From: Alicyclobacillus_A sp963788285
Lineage (GTDB): Bacteria; Bacillota; Bacilli; Alicyclobacillales; Alicyclobacillaceae
Assembly (NCBI GenBank): GCA_963788285.1
Contig: CAWBGB010000006.1
Span: 62,001 to 126,000 of the forward strand
DNA length: 64,000 nt
Direction: 5' to 3'
Of this stretch, positions 35,931 to 45,167 are shown piece by piece. Made by a program: the position numbers and the translations under genes. Each line of letters opens with the position of its first letter. Within the stretch, counting starts at the first letter, position 1. The notes below the pieces were generated by a model. It was not told where the DNA came from. It was given only the letters and a program-made list of their open reading frames with translations, and did not search any database.

Positions 35931-36887
35931 TTAAATGGGTAATGCCAGCTGAACGGATTTCCCTTCCAAGTATTCACATTCCTCCACTGTGGGCGTTTGC
36001 TTCGACTCCGCCTGGCCGTAATTGTGAAATCCATGACGCTCCATGATGATGCGGGCTCTTCGCAATAGTGGCCTAGTATAGGTCTCAGGTGCATAGGTGC
36101 CTTTATACAACGGGCGAATGCGAGAGTATACAGCTGGGTATTGTTCGCGAATCACACCGAAAAACCACGTTTTGACGTCCGGGCTCAAGCGAAGGACGGA
36201 AGGTGACACAAATTGCCCGCGATGTTCCTTGACCGCTATGATGACTTGTTCGAGAGCCGCGTCGGAATCGGTGAGGTATGGAATGACTGGAGCCAGCAAG
36301 GCGCCGGTGTTCACGTGGTTTTGAACCAATGTACGGATGGTTTCAAGGCGTTTGAGCGGAGAGGGCGTGGCCGGTTCGAGACTTCGCCAGATTCTTTTGT
36401 CGAGGGTGTGGATGCTGATGTTGACTGACCGCAGGTCGAGTTTTTCGAATAGATCTAGGTCGCGTAAGATCAAGGGGGATCTCGTGGTGATGGTTACAGG
36501 AACCCGGAATTGTGCCAGCACCTCGAGGCATTTGCGTGTAATTTTGGATTTTCCTTCCACGGGCTGGTACGGGTCTGTCGCGGTGCCAATCGCCAGCAAT
36601 CCGATTTCCCGAGCCAGTGCGGTGAGGTTGTATTGATGTCTTTTCGCCATTCGCTCAAGTTGTCTCTCCAAGGCTTCCGCTGCGTTTCTCTTGACAAAGA
36701 TTTGTGTGCGAAACGAATCGTCGGCGCTCATCCCCATGAATGTGTGCGTATTGCGCGCGTAACAAAAGCTGCACCCGTGGGTGCATCCACGATACGGGTT
36801 GAGTGACCATTGGAACGGCATGGCCGGCGTGTCTACCTTGTTCATCACGGTCTTGGCTGATGTTTGGTGGAAGGTGGGTGGTTTCAT
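35931..36887 (-). CDS. SPL-like radical SAM protein (Rv2578c-type)
   Basis: A 318-residue radical S-adenosylmethionine enzyme related to spore photoproduct lyase. The cluster motif is CTHGCSFC at residues 35-42, preceded by SLNPYRGC. Other core features are GTATDPYQPVEGK and TITTRSPLILRDLDL. True SPL has a longer N-terminus and a conserved cysteine near the C-terminus that is not seen here, so the substrate is unknown. ATG 36887 follows GGAGGG. A LexA-type box and promoter lie directly upstream, so induction by DNA damage is likely, which fits a nucleic-acid repair role. This role is inferred from regulation and family only. Confidence 0.82.
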   Translation of the reverse strand: MKPPTFHQTSAKTVMNKVDTPAMPFQWSLNPYRGCTHGCSFCYARNTHTFMGMSADDSFRTQIFVKRNAAEALERQLERMAKRHQYNLTALAREIGLLAIGTATDPYQPVEGKSKITRKCLEVLAQFRVPVTITTRSPLILRDLDLFEKLDLRSVNISIHTLDKRIWRSLEPATPSPLKRLETIRTLVQNHVNTGALLAPVIPYLTDSDAALEQVIIAVKEHRGQFVSPSVLRLSPDVKTWFFGVIREQYPAVYSRIRPLYKGTYAPETYTRPLLRRARIIMERHGFHNYGQAESKQTPTVEECEYLEGKSVQLALPI

Positions 36888-36913
36888 CGGTGCGTCCCTC
36901 CAGCACTCGAATA

Positions 36914-36927
36914 CGAACGTATGTTCT
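36914..36927 (-). promoter_or_regulatory. LexA (DinR)-type SOS box
   Basis: CGAACGTATGTTCT matches the Bacillus SOS operator consensus CGAACRNRYGTTYC in 13 of 14 positions. It lies 27 bp before the radical SAM start codon and just downstream of that gene's candidate -10, a position that would block transcription when LexA is bound. Confidence 0.75.
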
Positions 36928-36936
36928 TATTCTATT

Positions 36937-36966
36937 AGTGTAACAGGAGAACACCCTGTGTATCAA
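36937..36966 (-). promoter_or_regulatory. Candidate promoter of the radical SAM gene
   Basis: On the minus strand TTGATA (36966-36961) and TACACT (36942-36937) are 18 bases apart. The LexA box begins ten bases after the -10. Confidence 0.6.
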
Positions 36967-37151
36967 GGGAGAGGTACGTTTGAGTCCATGCCTACGAGAT
37001 GGTCCACAACGGCTGTCATGAAACGGGTGTGATGCGGACAATCGGTCTGTGGTAGGATGACATTGTAGTTGGTGAATGGTTCAAGATTAGAGATGAACAA
37101 TTGTTTTGTAGATATGGTGAACGCGGCACATCTGTGCAAGGGGTGAGGAGA

Positions 37152-37808
37152 ATGAATCTGATTGTTCACGACGTCGAAGCCATCGTCCGCAAAGGATTGA
37201 TGTATGACTCGGAAATCATTGAAATCGCCGCCATCCGTGTGCAACTTCAGGACGGGGCTTTCGTCATACAGGATAAGTTCCATTCTTACGTGGAGCCGCA
37301 AGGTGTCGCGTCCATCCCTGTCACGACCACAAAGCTGACGGGCATTACGCAGGAGCAGGTTCAGAAAGCTGGACAGTTTCCGGAGGTCATTGCGAAGTTT
37401 CGAGAATGGTTGGGATCAGACGAGTATTACCTGTGTTCGTGGTCGTTGTCCGACAGAGACTACTTCATCGCGGATTGCCGAAGACATGAGATATCTACGG
37501 ACTGGATCCGGAATTACAACGACATTCAGCGATGGTTTGGGAAGAAGTTTCAGCTGGAACGGCGCGCTGGGCTGAAAACAGCCATGGAAATGCTCGAATT
37601 AACCGCGGAAGGCCACGCGCACAGTGCGATGTCGGACGCTTACAACACCCTGCAGGTGTTAACTCGTATCTACGACCCTGAAGATCCCATCTTTACCCTG
37701 GAGCACAACGACTGTTCTGGGACATATCAGTTGGAAGTGGTATACGAAGAGGATTTTCGCAATAATCCGTTTGCGGCGTTGAAGGATGTCCTTCGACTAG
37801 ACTCGTAG
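37152..37808 (+). CDS. DEDD-type 3'-5' exonuclease domain protein
   Basis: A 218-residue protein with an RNase T/DnaQ-like exonuclease domain over residues about 3-175. It begins LIVHDVEAIVRKGLMYDSEI, giving an Asp-x-Glu metal pair. PVTTTKLTGITQEQVQ is the usual second segment, and HSAMSDAYNTLQVL supplies the terminal His/Asp of the DEDDh type. About 40 extra residues follow. It resembles KapD-like and ERI1-like small exonucleases; substrate may be RNA or DNA. ATG 37152 follows AAGGGGTGAGGAG; the longer frame to 37101 lacks a ribosome site. It is 18 bp upstream of the Lin0512 gene, likely one operon. Confidence 0.8.
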   Translation: MNLIVHDVEAIVRKGLMYDSEIIEIAAIRVQLQDGAFVIQDKFHSYVEPQGVASIPVTTTKLTGITQEQVQKAGQFPEVIAKFREWLGSDEYYLCSWSLSDRDYFIADCRRHEISTDWIRNYNDIQRWFGKKFQLERRAGLKTAMEMLELTAEGHAHSAMSDAYNTLQVLTRIYDPEDPIFTLEHNDCSGTYQLEVVYEEDFRNNPFAALKDVLRLDS

Positions 37809-37826
37809 AGAGAGGAGGATAATCTG

Positions 37827-38186
37827 GTGGAAAAGGTCGTTTTCATTGAGGTTGGAATGGGGATTGACCTGCACGGGCAAGACGTGACGGTTGCGGCCGT
37901 CCGGGCTTGCAAGGATGCGATTGGACACAACTCGATGCCAGGCATCCGGGACGTGTTGCCTGGTGGGGATCTGGACAATATGATTGTTCGCGTGACGCTC
38001 GGGGTTCCCTTTCGGCACAACGAGCTCGATTTAAAAGCTGTGCGCAACGTGTTCCCGTATGGCCAGGTGCACGTACAGGTGGTTCAAGGTGGCCTGGTAG
38101 CGAGCAGTGGCATCGTGTTGCCGGACAAGGGTGACGTTACCGACGAAATGGTTATTGTCAACGCAGTGGTGGAAGTCGGGTATTGA
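37827..38186 (+). CDS. Lin0512 family protein, unknown function
   Basis: A 119-residue protein with the features of the Lin0512 family: a start KVVFIEVGMGIDLHGQDVTV, AAVRACKDAIGHNSMPGIRD, and LGVPFRHNELDLKAVRNVFP. Members are small oligomeric proteins found widely in bacteria, often annotated as fluoride- or amino acid-linked without proof. No catalytic motif is visible. GTG 37827 follows GAGGAGGA with good spacing. Probably co-transcribed with the exonuclease gene. Confidence 0.82.
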   Translation: MEKVVFIEVGMGIDLHGQDVTVAAVRACKDAIGHNSMPGIRDVLPGGDLDNMIVRVTLGVPFRHNELDLKAVRNVFPYGQVHVQVVQGGLVASSGIVLPDKGDVTDEMVIVNAVVEVGY

Positions 38187-38237
38187 AATCGCTTCATGGA
38201 CCGTTGCACATGCTGAAAGGTGAACTTCTTCTGCCTC

Positions 38238-38257
38238 GCGTCACCGTGAGGTGACGC
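38238..38257. repeat. 8-bp inverted repeat after the Lin0512 gene
   Basis: GCGTCACC (38238-38245) and GGTGACGC (38250-38257) flank a GTGA loop in the gap between convergent genes. No T-run follows, so it is a weak terminator candidate. Confidence 0.5.
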
Positions 38258-38316
38258 CGCCTCCCATGACCCGTGTGCAAATGTACTGAGGATGGAACCG
38301 CCTTCATGAGATTCGG

Positions 38317-39309
38317 TTAGTCCCTGTCACCCTCGGATTCTTTTTCCATCACGACGTTCAGCTCTACGGCTGCGGCCTCGCTCACAATGTTGTACAACAC
38401 TTCAAGATCATCTAGTACCGCTTGTGGGCGTTTCACAAATGGCGGCGGACCGAACGTGTGGGGGATATCTTGCGTCTGTGCCATGTCGTCGGGGGACAGG
38501 GTTATTTCCAACTCAAGGATGTCACTTCCAGCCTTCCAAAATCGACCTGCCTTAACCTCATGCCAAAGTCTTTGCGGCGGTGACAATGTTTCTACATCCA
38601 CGACGGCCTCGGAAGAATCTGGTCCAGGCTTTTCACCTTCACCAGAACTTCGCGGCAGCGTCTTGTGCGAATCGTGGAATCCGCGGTTCATCTTGTCTGA
38701 CGAAACGTCAGGCGTCTTGATGGGTGCGTCAGCCGAATGTAGTAGCGCATCGTAGGGTTTCAATAGGTTTAGATCATCCGAATCCCTGAGATGGCGTATG
38801 ATCGTATCCTCATCGAGACCACGTAGCGCAAGAAGGTACAAGGGATGCTCCACAAGTCGTGCGCCAAACGCGTAATACACGGCGGCCATATGTTTGCATG
38901 GGTCTCCCCAGTCGGGGCATGTACAGTCACCGTAGATGTCGCTGGCGGACGCAGGAAACAGAGAGACGTTGGACGCTTGAAACTCGGATGCGAGTTCATA
39001 CGGAAATTGGTGGTTGAGCAGGGCACGGAACAGAGACGGATTCCGTTGTATCTCCTGTAAGACGCGATGTCGTTGACTTGGAGGCCAGCACTTCAACTGG
39101 AATGATACGCGGTACGGGGTTTTTTGGTTTCCCTGGACTTCCGCGTACACTGTGTTTTCGGAAACACGCAAATTTCGCACTGCGCCCTGTCGCATGTAGG
39201 ATTTACCACGACTCATGCGAACGTTTTGACCAAAGCAGCTCTGCAGCGCCTCATCCCATCGGTTCTGCATCCATTTGTCGGTTTCGTGAATTCTTCGGTT
39301 CCGAGTCAT
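38317..39309 (-). CDS. ywqB: SWIM zinc-finger protein paired with SNF2 ATPase
   Basis: A 330-residue protein with the SWIM zinc-binding motif CTCPDWGDPCKHMAAVYY at about residues 128-145 (CxC...CxH). Residues 30-110 form the usual region before it, with SRGKSYMRQGAVRNLRVSEN. SWIM proteins of this type sit next to SNF2 ATPases in Bacillota (YwqB with YwqA) and are thought to guide them on DNA. ATG 39309 overlaps the SNF2 stop by four bases, which indicates coupled translation. The C-terminal 120 residues are charged and less conserved. Symbol is by context and motif. Confidence 0.82.
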   Translation of the reverse strand: MTRNRRIHETDKWMQNRWDEALQSCFGQNVRMSRGKSYMRQGAVRNLRVSENTVYAEVQGNQKTPYRVSFQLKCWPPSQRHRVLQEIQRNPSLFRALLNHQFPYELASEFQASNVSLFPASASDIYGDCTCPDWGDPCKHMAAVYYAFGARLVEHPLYLLALRGLDEDTIIRHLRDSDDLNLLKPYDALLHSADAPIKTPDVSSDKMNRGFHDSHKTLPRSSGEGEKPGPDSSEAVVDVETLSPPQRLWHEVKAGRFWKAGSDILELEITLSPDDMAQTQDIPHTFGPPPFVKRPQAVLDDLEVLYNIVSEAAAVELNVVMEKESEGDRD

Positions 39310-42300
39310 GCGTCATTCCTTCCTTCGAGTACATCTGCACGAAGCGCAAACAATTGTTTCAGTTCATCTGTGGTCATTTCCGTAATCCACGACTCACCAT
39401 CTGCCATGATTTGATCTGAGAGTGCCTGCTTCAGTTCTATCAATTCATCAATCCGCTCTTCCAACGTGCCACGGCAAATCAACTTGTGCACTTGAACATT
39501 CTTCTGTTGGCCAAGTCGAAAGGCACGGTCCGTCGCCTGATTTTCCACCGCAGGATTCCACCACCTGTCATAGTGGATTACGTGGCTCGCGCGCGTTAAA
39601 TTTAACCCGACACCACCCGCGCGAAGCGACAAGACAAACACTTGAGGGCCGTCCACTTGCTGGAATCGCTCCACCATCTCGTCACGTGCACGCTTTGATA
39701 TACCGCCGTGTAGGAAAAGTGGGGGATGCTTTGTAGATTTCTCAATGAATTGACATAAAAGTTTGCCCATTTCCCTGTACTGCGTAAACACGAGCACAGA
39801 TTCGCCATTGTCGAGGATCTTGGGCAACAATTCTGCTAGGCGAAGGAGCTTGCCTGACCTTCTTGGTGTGAAGGGGCTGCCGTCTTGCAAAAATAGCGCG
39901 GGGTGGTTACAGATTTGTTTCAATTTCGTCAGCATAGCGAGAATGAGTCCGCGCCGTGCCATACCCTCGAGTTGTTCGATTTGTTGCGTGAAATCTTCTA
40001 CACTCGCGCGGTACAGAGCGACTTGCTCCATGCTCAGAGAACAGTAGGCTTTCATGTCAATTTTCTCCGGTAAGTCTGAAACAATCGATTTATCGGTTTT
40101 CACGCGCCGGAGCAGCAAATGGCTGCACAAGGCGTTTCAACGTCTGTGCCCTGTCCGTATCTTGCCAGCGTTCAATGGGGATGGAAAACTGACTGCGAAA
40201 TTCCTGCGCTGATCCGAGAAATCCCGGGTTCAGGAAGCGAAAGATGGACCACAGTTCTGCGAGCCGATTCTCCACAGGGGTTCCGGTCATCGCAATTTTC
40301 CGATCCGCTGCCAATCGACTCACGCTTCTCGCCTGCTTACTTTCGTGATTCTTAATGTTCTGTGCCTCGTCCAGCGTGATCAGTGACCACCGGATACGGG
40401 TGAAGTCCGCTTCGTCCCGTGGAACGAGGGGATATGATGTGAGCACGACATCGACGTCCTCGCACTTGGCGACGAATCCTTCCTCGTGTAGGCGCTGCGG
40501 ACCGTGGTGGACGTACACATTCAAGTGTGGCGCAAATTTCTCCAACTCCTTTTGCCAGTTTCCAAGTACGGATGTTGGACAGATGACCAGTGACGGACCA
40601 CCAACCCAACGGCTGGAAAGAGCGGTGGTAGAGGTACGGCCCATTTTCATGGTTCGGGGTTCGCCGTTTACGTCTTGGCCCTTATTCAACAGGCAAAGGA
40701 GAGCGATGAGTTGTATGGTCTTACCAAGGCCCATGTCGTCCGCGAGACAAACACCGAAACCCATGTCGGTCATGGCTGCCAGCCACGAGAAACCTCGCTC
40801 CTGGTACGGGCGGAGCGTTCCACGCAACGTCGATGGAATAGTGGCTTTGGGGGGCGTCCAACTTCCACTTAGGAACGCTTCAAAGTCCTCCGGGAGCTCA
40901 AACGTCAACTGCCCTCCAAGTTCATCCTGGCCGAACCGTTCCACTGCTTCGTGTTCCTTCAGCAGTTGTGCCAAAGTCAAAGGCGAGTTAGAAAATCGCT
41001 GAATATACTGCACGGTTCGCTGAAGTTCTGTTGGGTTGACTTCCATCCATTGGCCGCGGATTTGAACCAAAGGTAGATTGAGCCGCGCCAGCGATTCCAC
41101 TTCTTCCATGGAGATGGATCCATCTCCAAGCGACACTTGCGGTTCGAACTCCAGGAGCGACGACATGCCAAGACGTCCGCCAATTAAGTTTTGGTGACTC
41201 GAATTGGCAGGTTTCCGCAGGCGAAGTTTTGTGCGTAAACGTTGCCGCCCCACCGGAGTCCACCAAGATGGAAGTACGACCGAAAATCCAGCCTTATGTA
41301 ACGCGGGTGCGCCCTCTTTGAGAAACCGATAGGCGTCGTTCGCGGTAAGGTCCATCCCTGTGGGTTCTGGGAACAGACTTTGTTCCAGTGGTGGATAGAT
41401 CTTGCACGCCCGGCTGAGCTCTAAATGTACCAGCTCTCGAAGGGGCTGTTCAGGAATCTTCAGGACCTCTAATGCTTCAGGTGACTGTGTGCCGAGCCAA
41501 ATGTCTTGGGCGGGTATCGAAAGGCTTGGCATATCGATGGCTTGTACAGCGAACATAAGGTGCCAATCGGCGAGTGGATGTTGTGTCGGGGGCACGGACA
41601 CATGTACGGCCGTCCCGTCATGCACGCCATCGTGGCCACAATGAACTCGACTGTCTGTAGGTGTCGGGGCTACGAGACGAAATTGAAGGCGCAAGTTCGA
41701 CTTACGAAGTTTGGCACCAGCAAGCCAAGATTGGATGTCACGGGAGAGTTCCTCCAAAGAAGTACGCCATCCCCAGATGGGAAGGGACTTGGGTTGGAGT
41801 AAGCCTTGAACCCACGCTTCTGCAACCAGATTTGGGTGACGTCGGTGTTGTGGTAGCATGGGCACGCGTTTCGTATACGATTCGCGAACAAAACAGTCTA
41901 CGGCTTGCGATGCAATCTCCTCCAGCAAACGGATGGCTGAGAGCCTGTACCACTGTTGGCACGAGGACGGCGAAAAACACCAGCACGCTGGCGGCATATT
42001 GCCAGCGAAGGTTTGCAGCTGCTGCCTATCTTCGGATTGACTAAAATCAGCAACAAAGTATGAATTTGCAGAGTGGTACGTACGGTAGTCTGTGCTGACT
42101 TTCAGAGCCGGTAAAAACCGGCGCATTGCGAGAAGTCTCAACACGTAACGCGCAAACTTGTGCCAAAATTTGATGTCTTCACCAAGTACGCGGGATTTCC
42201 TTGAGAACCTCGAACTATCTGAAAGGTCAATCTGAGACAACACGCGCATGGCTTCAGCGGGTGGAATACGAACGCCATACACTTCTTTATTCGGCAAACG

Positions 42301-42516
42301 ACGTGCTGAGTTTCCTTTGAGTGTACCTGCTTGCGTATATTGAGGTATGTACAGTTTTTCCGAATGAATGTGGTCAAACGTCAATAAATTTTCTGATAAC
42401 TGGAACGGAGGTTCTCGCAAAGAGAACAAGAATTCATGCGCGAATACGACTCGAGTCCCTTCCATTCCATACAGGAAAAAGTAGTCAGGGAACCATAGTC
42501 CGTGTAGGGTTAACAT
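39306..42516 (-). pseudogene. ywqA: SNF2-family helicase with one frameshift
   Basis: Two frames make one large SNF2/Swi2-type ATPase of about 1070 residues. The first (42516 to about 40120) has an N-terminal SNF2-associated region, then the ATPase lobe with ADDMGLGKTIQLIALLCLL (Walker A) and TLDEAQNIKNHESKQ (DEAQ box). Around 40118-40125 one surplus base shifts the frame: the first ends VQPFAAPARENR, whereas the second continues correctly as LLRRVKTDKSIVSDLPEK. It then contains the helicase C-terminal lobe with VFVLSLRAGGVGLNLTRASH and ATDRAFRLGQQKNVQVHKL. ATG 42516 is chosen behind GGAGG; the frame is open to 42567. A single-base correction restores a complete gene. Confidence 0.85.
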
Positions 42517-42627
42517 TCGCTTTTCTTTGCCTCCAGGACAAGGCGTTCTCGTGTCTAATGCTAACACACTCTGCGCGTCCTATTCATAGTAAACCTGGGA
42601 TAAACAAAGTTCATGGAGGGACGAGGT

Positions 42628-43179
42628 ATGGGAAGGATGTATTTCTGGATTGTACTTGGGGTGGGCACGCCTATCTGGCTCTGCGTTCGGTGGAACAGGT
42701 ACAAGAAACAGTCCAGGGCGTTTCGACAGGGGCAAGAGATTATTGTCAATGGATTTCTTGTTTATGTATTGGCTGTCGTCTACCTAACGTTGTTTTCGCA
42801 CAACGTGGACATGGGCATTCACCCACATACGTTTAATTGGATTCCACTGGTGGAAATGAAGTGGCTGCTACACCGTCCCGAAGTTGCCTGGATGAACATC
42901 GCCGGCAACGTCCTGATGTTCATTCCACTCGGAGTCTTTCTTTCAATGATGTTTCGAGGAAGACTCAAATTTGGATGGATCGTATGCATTGGTTTGATCT
43001 GTTCGTTTGCTATTGAATGTGTGCAATGTTGGATGGGGACAAGAAATGCTGACATCGACGACGTCCTGTTGAACACCATTGGGGCTGGCGTAGGATTTGT
43101 TGTTTACCGAATGGGGCGGATGATCAAAGAAGTTCAGTACTGGGGTTTGTCAGATGAGAGACGGCCTCCACACGGGTAG
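42628..43179 (+). CDS. VanZ-family membrane protein
   Basis: A 183-residue membrane protein with four to five helices. The VanZ signature is visible as NWIPLVEMKW, NIAGNVLMFIPLGVFLSMMF and the end region ECVQCWMGTRNADIDDVLLNTIGAGVGF with its conserved D-I-D-D-V-L-N, given here in parts. VanZ proteins confer low teicoplanin resistance in enterococci; in other bacteria the role is unknown. ATG 42628 follows GAGGGACGAGG; ATG 42613 is in frame too. It is divergent from the SNF2 gene and followed by its own terminator. Confidence 0.85.
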   Translation: MGRMYFWIVLGVGTPIWLCVRWNRYKKQSRAFRQGQEIIVNGFLVYVLAVVYLTLFSHNVDMGIHPHTFNWIPLVEMKWLLHRPEVAWMNIAGNVLMFIPLGVFLSMMFRGRLKFGWIVCIGLICSFAIECVQCWMGTRNADIDDVLLNTIGAGVGFVVYRMGRMIKEVQYWGLSDERRPPHG

Positions 43180-43200
43180 ATGCCGTCTCATTTGCTATGG
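43158..43200 (+). terminator. Terminator overlapping the VanZ stop
   Basis: GAGACGGC (43158-43165) pairs with GCCGTCTC (43182-43189), enclosing the TAG stop in the loop, followed by ATTTGCT. The stem is solid, the T-run weak. Confidence 0.65.
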
Positions 43201-43388
43201 GTTGCGTTGTTTCGAGGGCTACGAATGCTTTACACTAAGATGTAGACTGGGATGTCGCTTCGTAAACGATGGCCTTATATAGTAGACTGGTGGAGAAACG
43301 AGGGTGTCGGACCGGCGTGGTGGATAACCTCATGTTACAGAACTTGAACACCCGGTGTTGATACATATGGTGTGGAAGGAGCAAACAC

Positions 43389-44567
43389 ATGGTCATTCAA
43401 CCAAAAGTCCGCGGATTCATCTGCACGACAGCTCATCCAGTGGGCTGTGCAAAACACGTGCAGGAGCAGATTGACTACGTAAAAGCACAGGGAAAAGTAG
43501 ACGGACCGAAGAAAGTATTGGTTATCGGTGCGTCCACGGGGTACGGCTTGGCTTCGCGAATCGCTACGGCCTTTGCCTCGGGAGCGGCGACGCTCGGCGT
43601 GTTTTTCGAGAAGCAGGCCTCCGACAATCGCACGGCAACAGCGGGCTGGTATAACACGGCAGCATTTCATCGCGCTGCGGAGGAAGCGGGGCTGTATGCC
43701 AAGAGCATCAATGGGGATGCATTCTCCGACGAGATCAAGGCAGAGACCATCCGCACCATCAAGGAAGATCTCGGTGAAGTCGATTTGGTCGTCTACAGTC
43801 TGGCGTCCCCACGGAGAACGCATCCAAAGACCGGAGAGTCATTTTCCTCCGTGTTGAAGCCCATTGGCAAACCGTTCACCAACAAAACGGTGAACTTCCA
43901 CACGGGTGAAGTCACGCAGGTTTCGCTAGAACCGGCCACGGAAGAAGAGATTCGCCAGACGGTGGCAGTGATGGGCGGCGAGGACTGGGAAATGTGGATC
44001 CACGCTCTGAACGAGGCCGGCGTGTTGGCGGACAGTGCTATCACGGTAGCGTATTCCTACATCGGACCCGAGTTGACTAAAGCGGTATACCGCGATGGTA
44101 CCATTGGCCGGGCCAAGGACCATCTGGAGGCAACTGCCCGCAAGCTAGACGAGTATCTTCAGGGGAAGGGCGGACACGCCTACATCTCCGTCAATAAGGC
44201 TGTGGTCACTCAATCGAGTTCTGCCATCCCGGTGGTTCCGTTGTACATCTCCTTACTCTTCCAGGTCATGAAAGACAAGGGGCTGCACGAGGGGTGTGTG
44301 GAGCAGATGTATCGGCTGTTTGCAAATAGGCTGTACAACGGCGGTCAGACGCCAGTGGACGACAAGGGCCGTATTCGACTGGACGATTGGGAGATGCGGG
44401 GCGATGTACAGGAACAGGTGGCTTCTTTGTGGGACCAGGTGAACAGCGAAAACTTGGAGAAACTTACGGACATTGAAGGATATCGCAGGGAGTTCATGAA
44501 ACTGTTTGGCTTCGGGCTCCAGGGCGTCGACTATGACGCGGATGTGAATCCGGTCGTGCCATTGTAA
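43389..44567 (+). CDS. fabV: Trans-2-enoyl-ACP/CoA reductase
   Basis: A 392-residue NADH-dependent reductase of the FabV/Ter family, reducing enoyl thioesters in fatty acid synthesis. It opens MVIQPKVRGFICTTAHPVGC and has the long NADH-binding turn VIGASTGYGLASRIATAF at residues 46-63. The family's catalytic pair is Tyr234 and Lys243 in VYRDGTIGRAK (Tyr-x8-Lys). Length is normal. FabV is naturally triclosan-resistant and replaces or adds to FabI. It stands alone between two terminators, with ATG 43389 behind GGAAGGAG. Whether a FabI also exists cannot be seen here. Confidence 0.95.
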   Translation: MVIQPKVRGFICTTAHPVGCAKHVQEQIDYVKAQGKVDGPKKVLVIGASTGYGLASRIATAFASGAATLGVFFEKQASDNRTATAGWYNTAAFHRAAEEAGLYAKSINGDAFSDEIKAETIRTIKEDLGEVDLVVYSLASPRRTHPKTGESFSSVLKPIGKPFTNKTVNFHTGEVTQVSLEPATEEEIRQTVAVMGGEDWEMWIHALNEAGVLADSAITVAYSYIGPELTKAVYRDGTIGRAKDHLEATARKLDEYLQGKGGHAYISVNKAVVTQSSSAIPVVPLYISLLFQVMKDKGLHEGCVEQMYRLFANRLYNGGQTPVDDKGRIRLDDWEMRGDVQEQVASLWDQVNSENLEKLTDIEGYRREFMKLFGFGLQGVDYDADVNPVVPL

Positions 44568-44580
44568 TCTTCAGTCAACG

Positions 44581-44611
44581 ACGACTGTCACCTAGGTGGC
44601 AGTCGTTTTTC
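44581..44611 (+). terminator. Terminator of fabV
   Basis: ACGACTGTCACC (44581-44592) and GGTGGCAGTCGT (44595-44606) make a 12-bp stem with one wobble and a two-base centre, followed by TTTTC. Confidence 0.88.
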
Positions 44612-44636
44612 ATGAATGTAGGTGGAGGGAATCAAC

Positions 44637-45104
44637 GTGATACGCGTACTGTTTTTATGCCTCGGGAACATTTGCAGGTCTCCTATGGCAGAGGCCGTTT
44701 TTCGCAAGATGGTCAAGGACGAAGGTCTGGATGACAGGATTGAAATTGACTCTGCCGGGCTCGGCGGCTGGCATGTGGGGGAGCGGCCCCACAGGGGCAC
44801 TTTAGAGGTTTTGAGTAAGCACGGTGTGGACCATTCAGGTATCCGTGCCCGTCAATTCACGAAACAGGACATTGAGGCGTTCGATTACATTGTTGCGATG
44901 GACGAAGACAACATATCCGGCCTCGCAAGATTCGGGATGAAGAAGGGGCCACGCGTGTTTAAACTGTTGGACCTTGTCCCCGATGAGCAAGACTCGGACG
45001 TCCCGGATCCTTATTACACGGGCAACTTCGACCGGGTATATGAGTTGGTTCACAAGGGGTGTGCGGCATTGCTCAAAAAGATGAAGGAAGAATACCATCT
45101 CTAA
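44637..45104 (+). CDS. Low-molecular-weight protein-tyrosine phosphatase
   Basis: A 155-residue phosphatase of the LMW-PTP fold. The P-loop LFLCLGNICRSPMAEAVF gives Cys8 and Arg14 (CX5R). The general acid Asp lies in VPDPYYTGNFDRVYEL near residue 123. The enzyme hydrolyses phosphotyrosine; in Bacillota relatives are YwlE (arginine phosphatase) and YfkJ. YwlE-type proteins have a threonine in the P-loop at the residue after the first Cys-x-Gly, here Asn-Ile, so tyrosine specificity is more likely. GTG 44637 follows GGAGGG. It is 63 bp upstream of an amidohydrolase gene. Confidence 0.9.
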   Translation: MIRVLFLCLGNICRSPMAEAVFRKMVKDEGLDDRIEIDSAGLGGWHVGERPHRGTLEVLSKHGVDHSGIRARQFTKQDIEAFDYIVAMDEDNISGLARFGMKKGPRVFKLLDLVPDEQDSDVPDPYYTGNFDRVYELVHKGCAALLKKMKEEYHL

Positions 45105-45167
45105 GGCGTAGGAACGCGGCGTATGATCATCGATACGTGTGCTATCGACAACGACGTGGGGGAATAT

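Noticed and set aside
36960..37100. Second LexA box near the exonuclease gene
   Set aside because: No CGAAC-N4-GTTC match was found on that side; the single box belongs to the radical SAM promoter.
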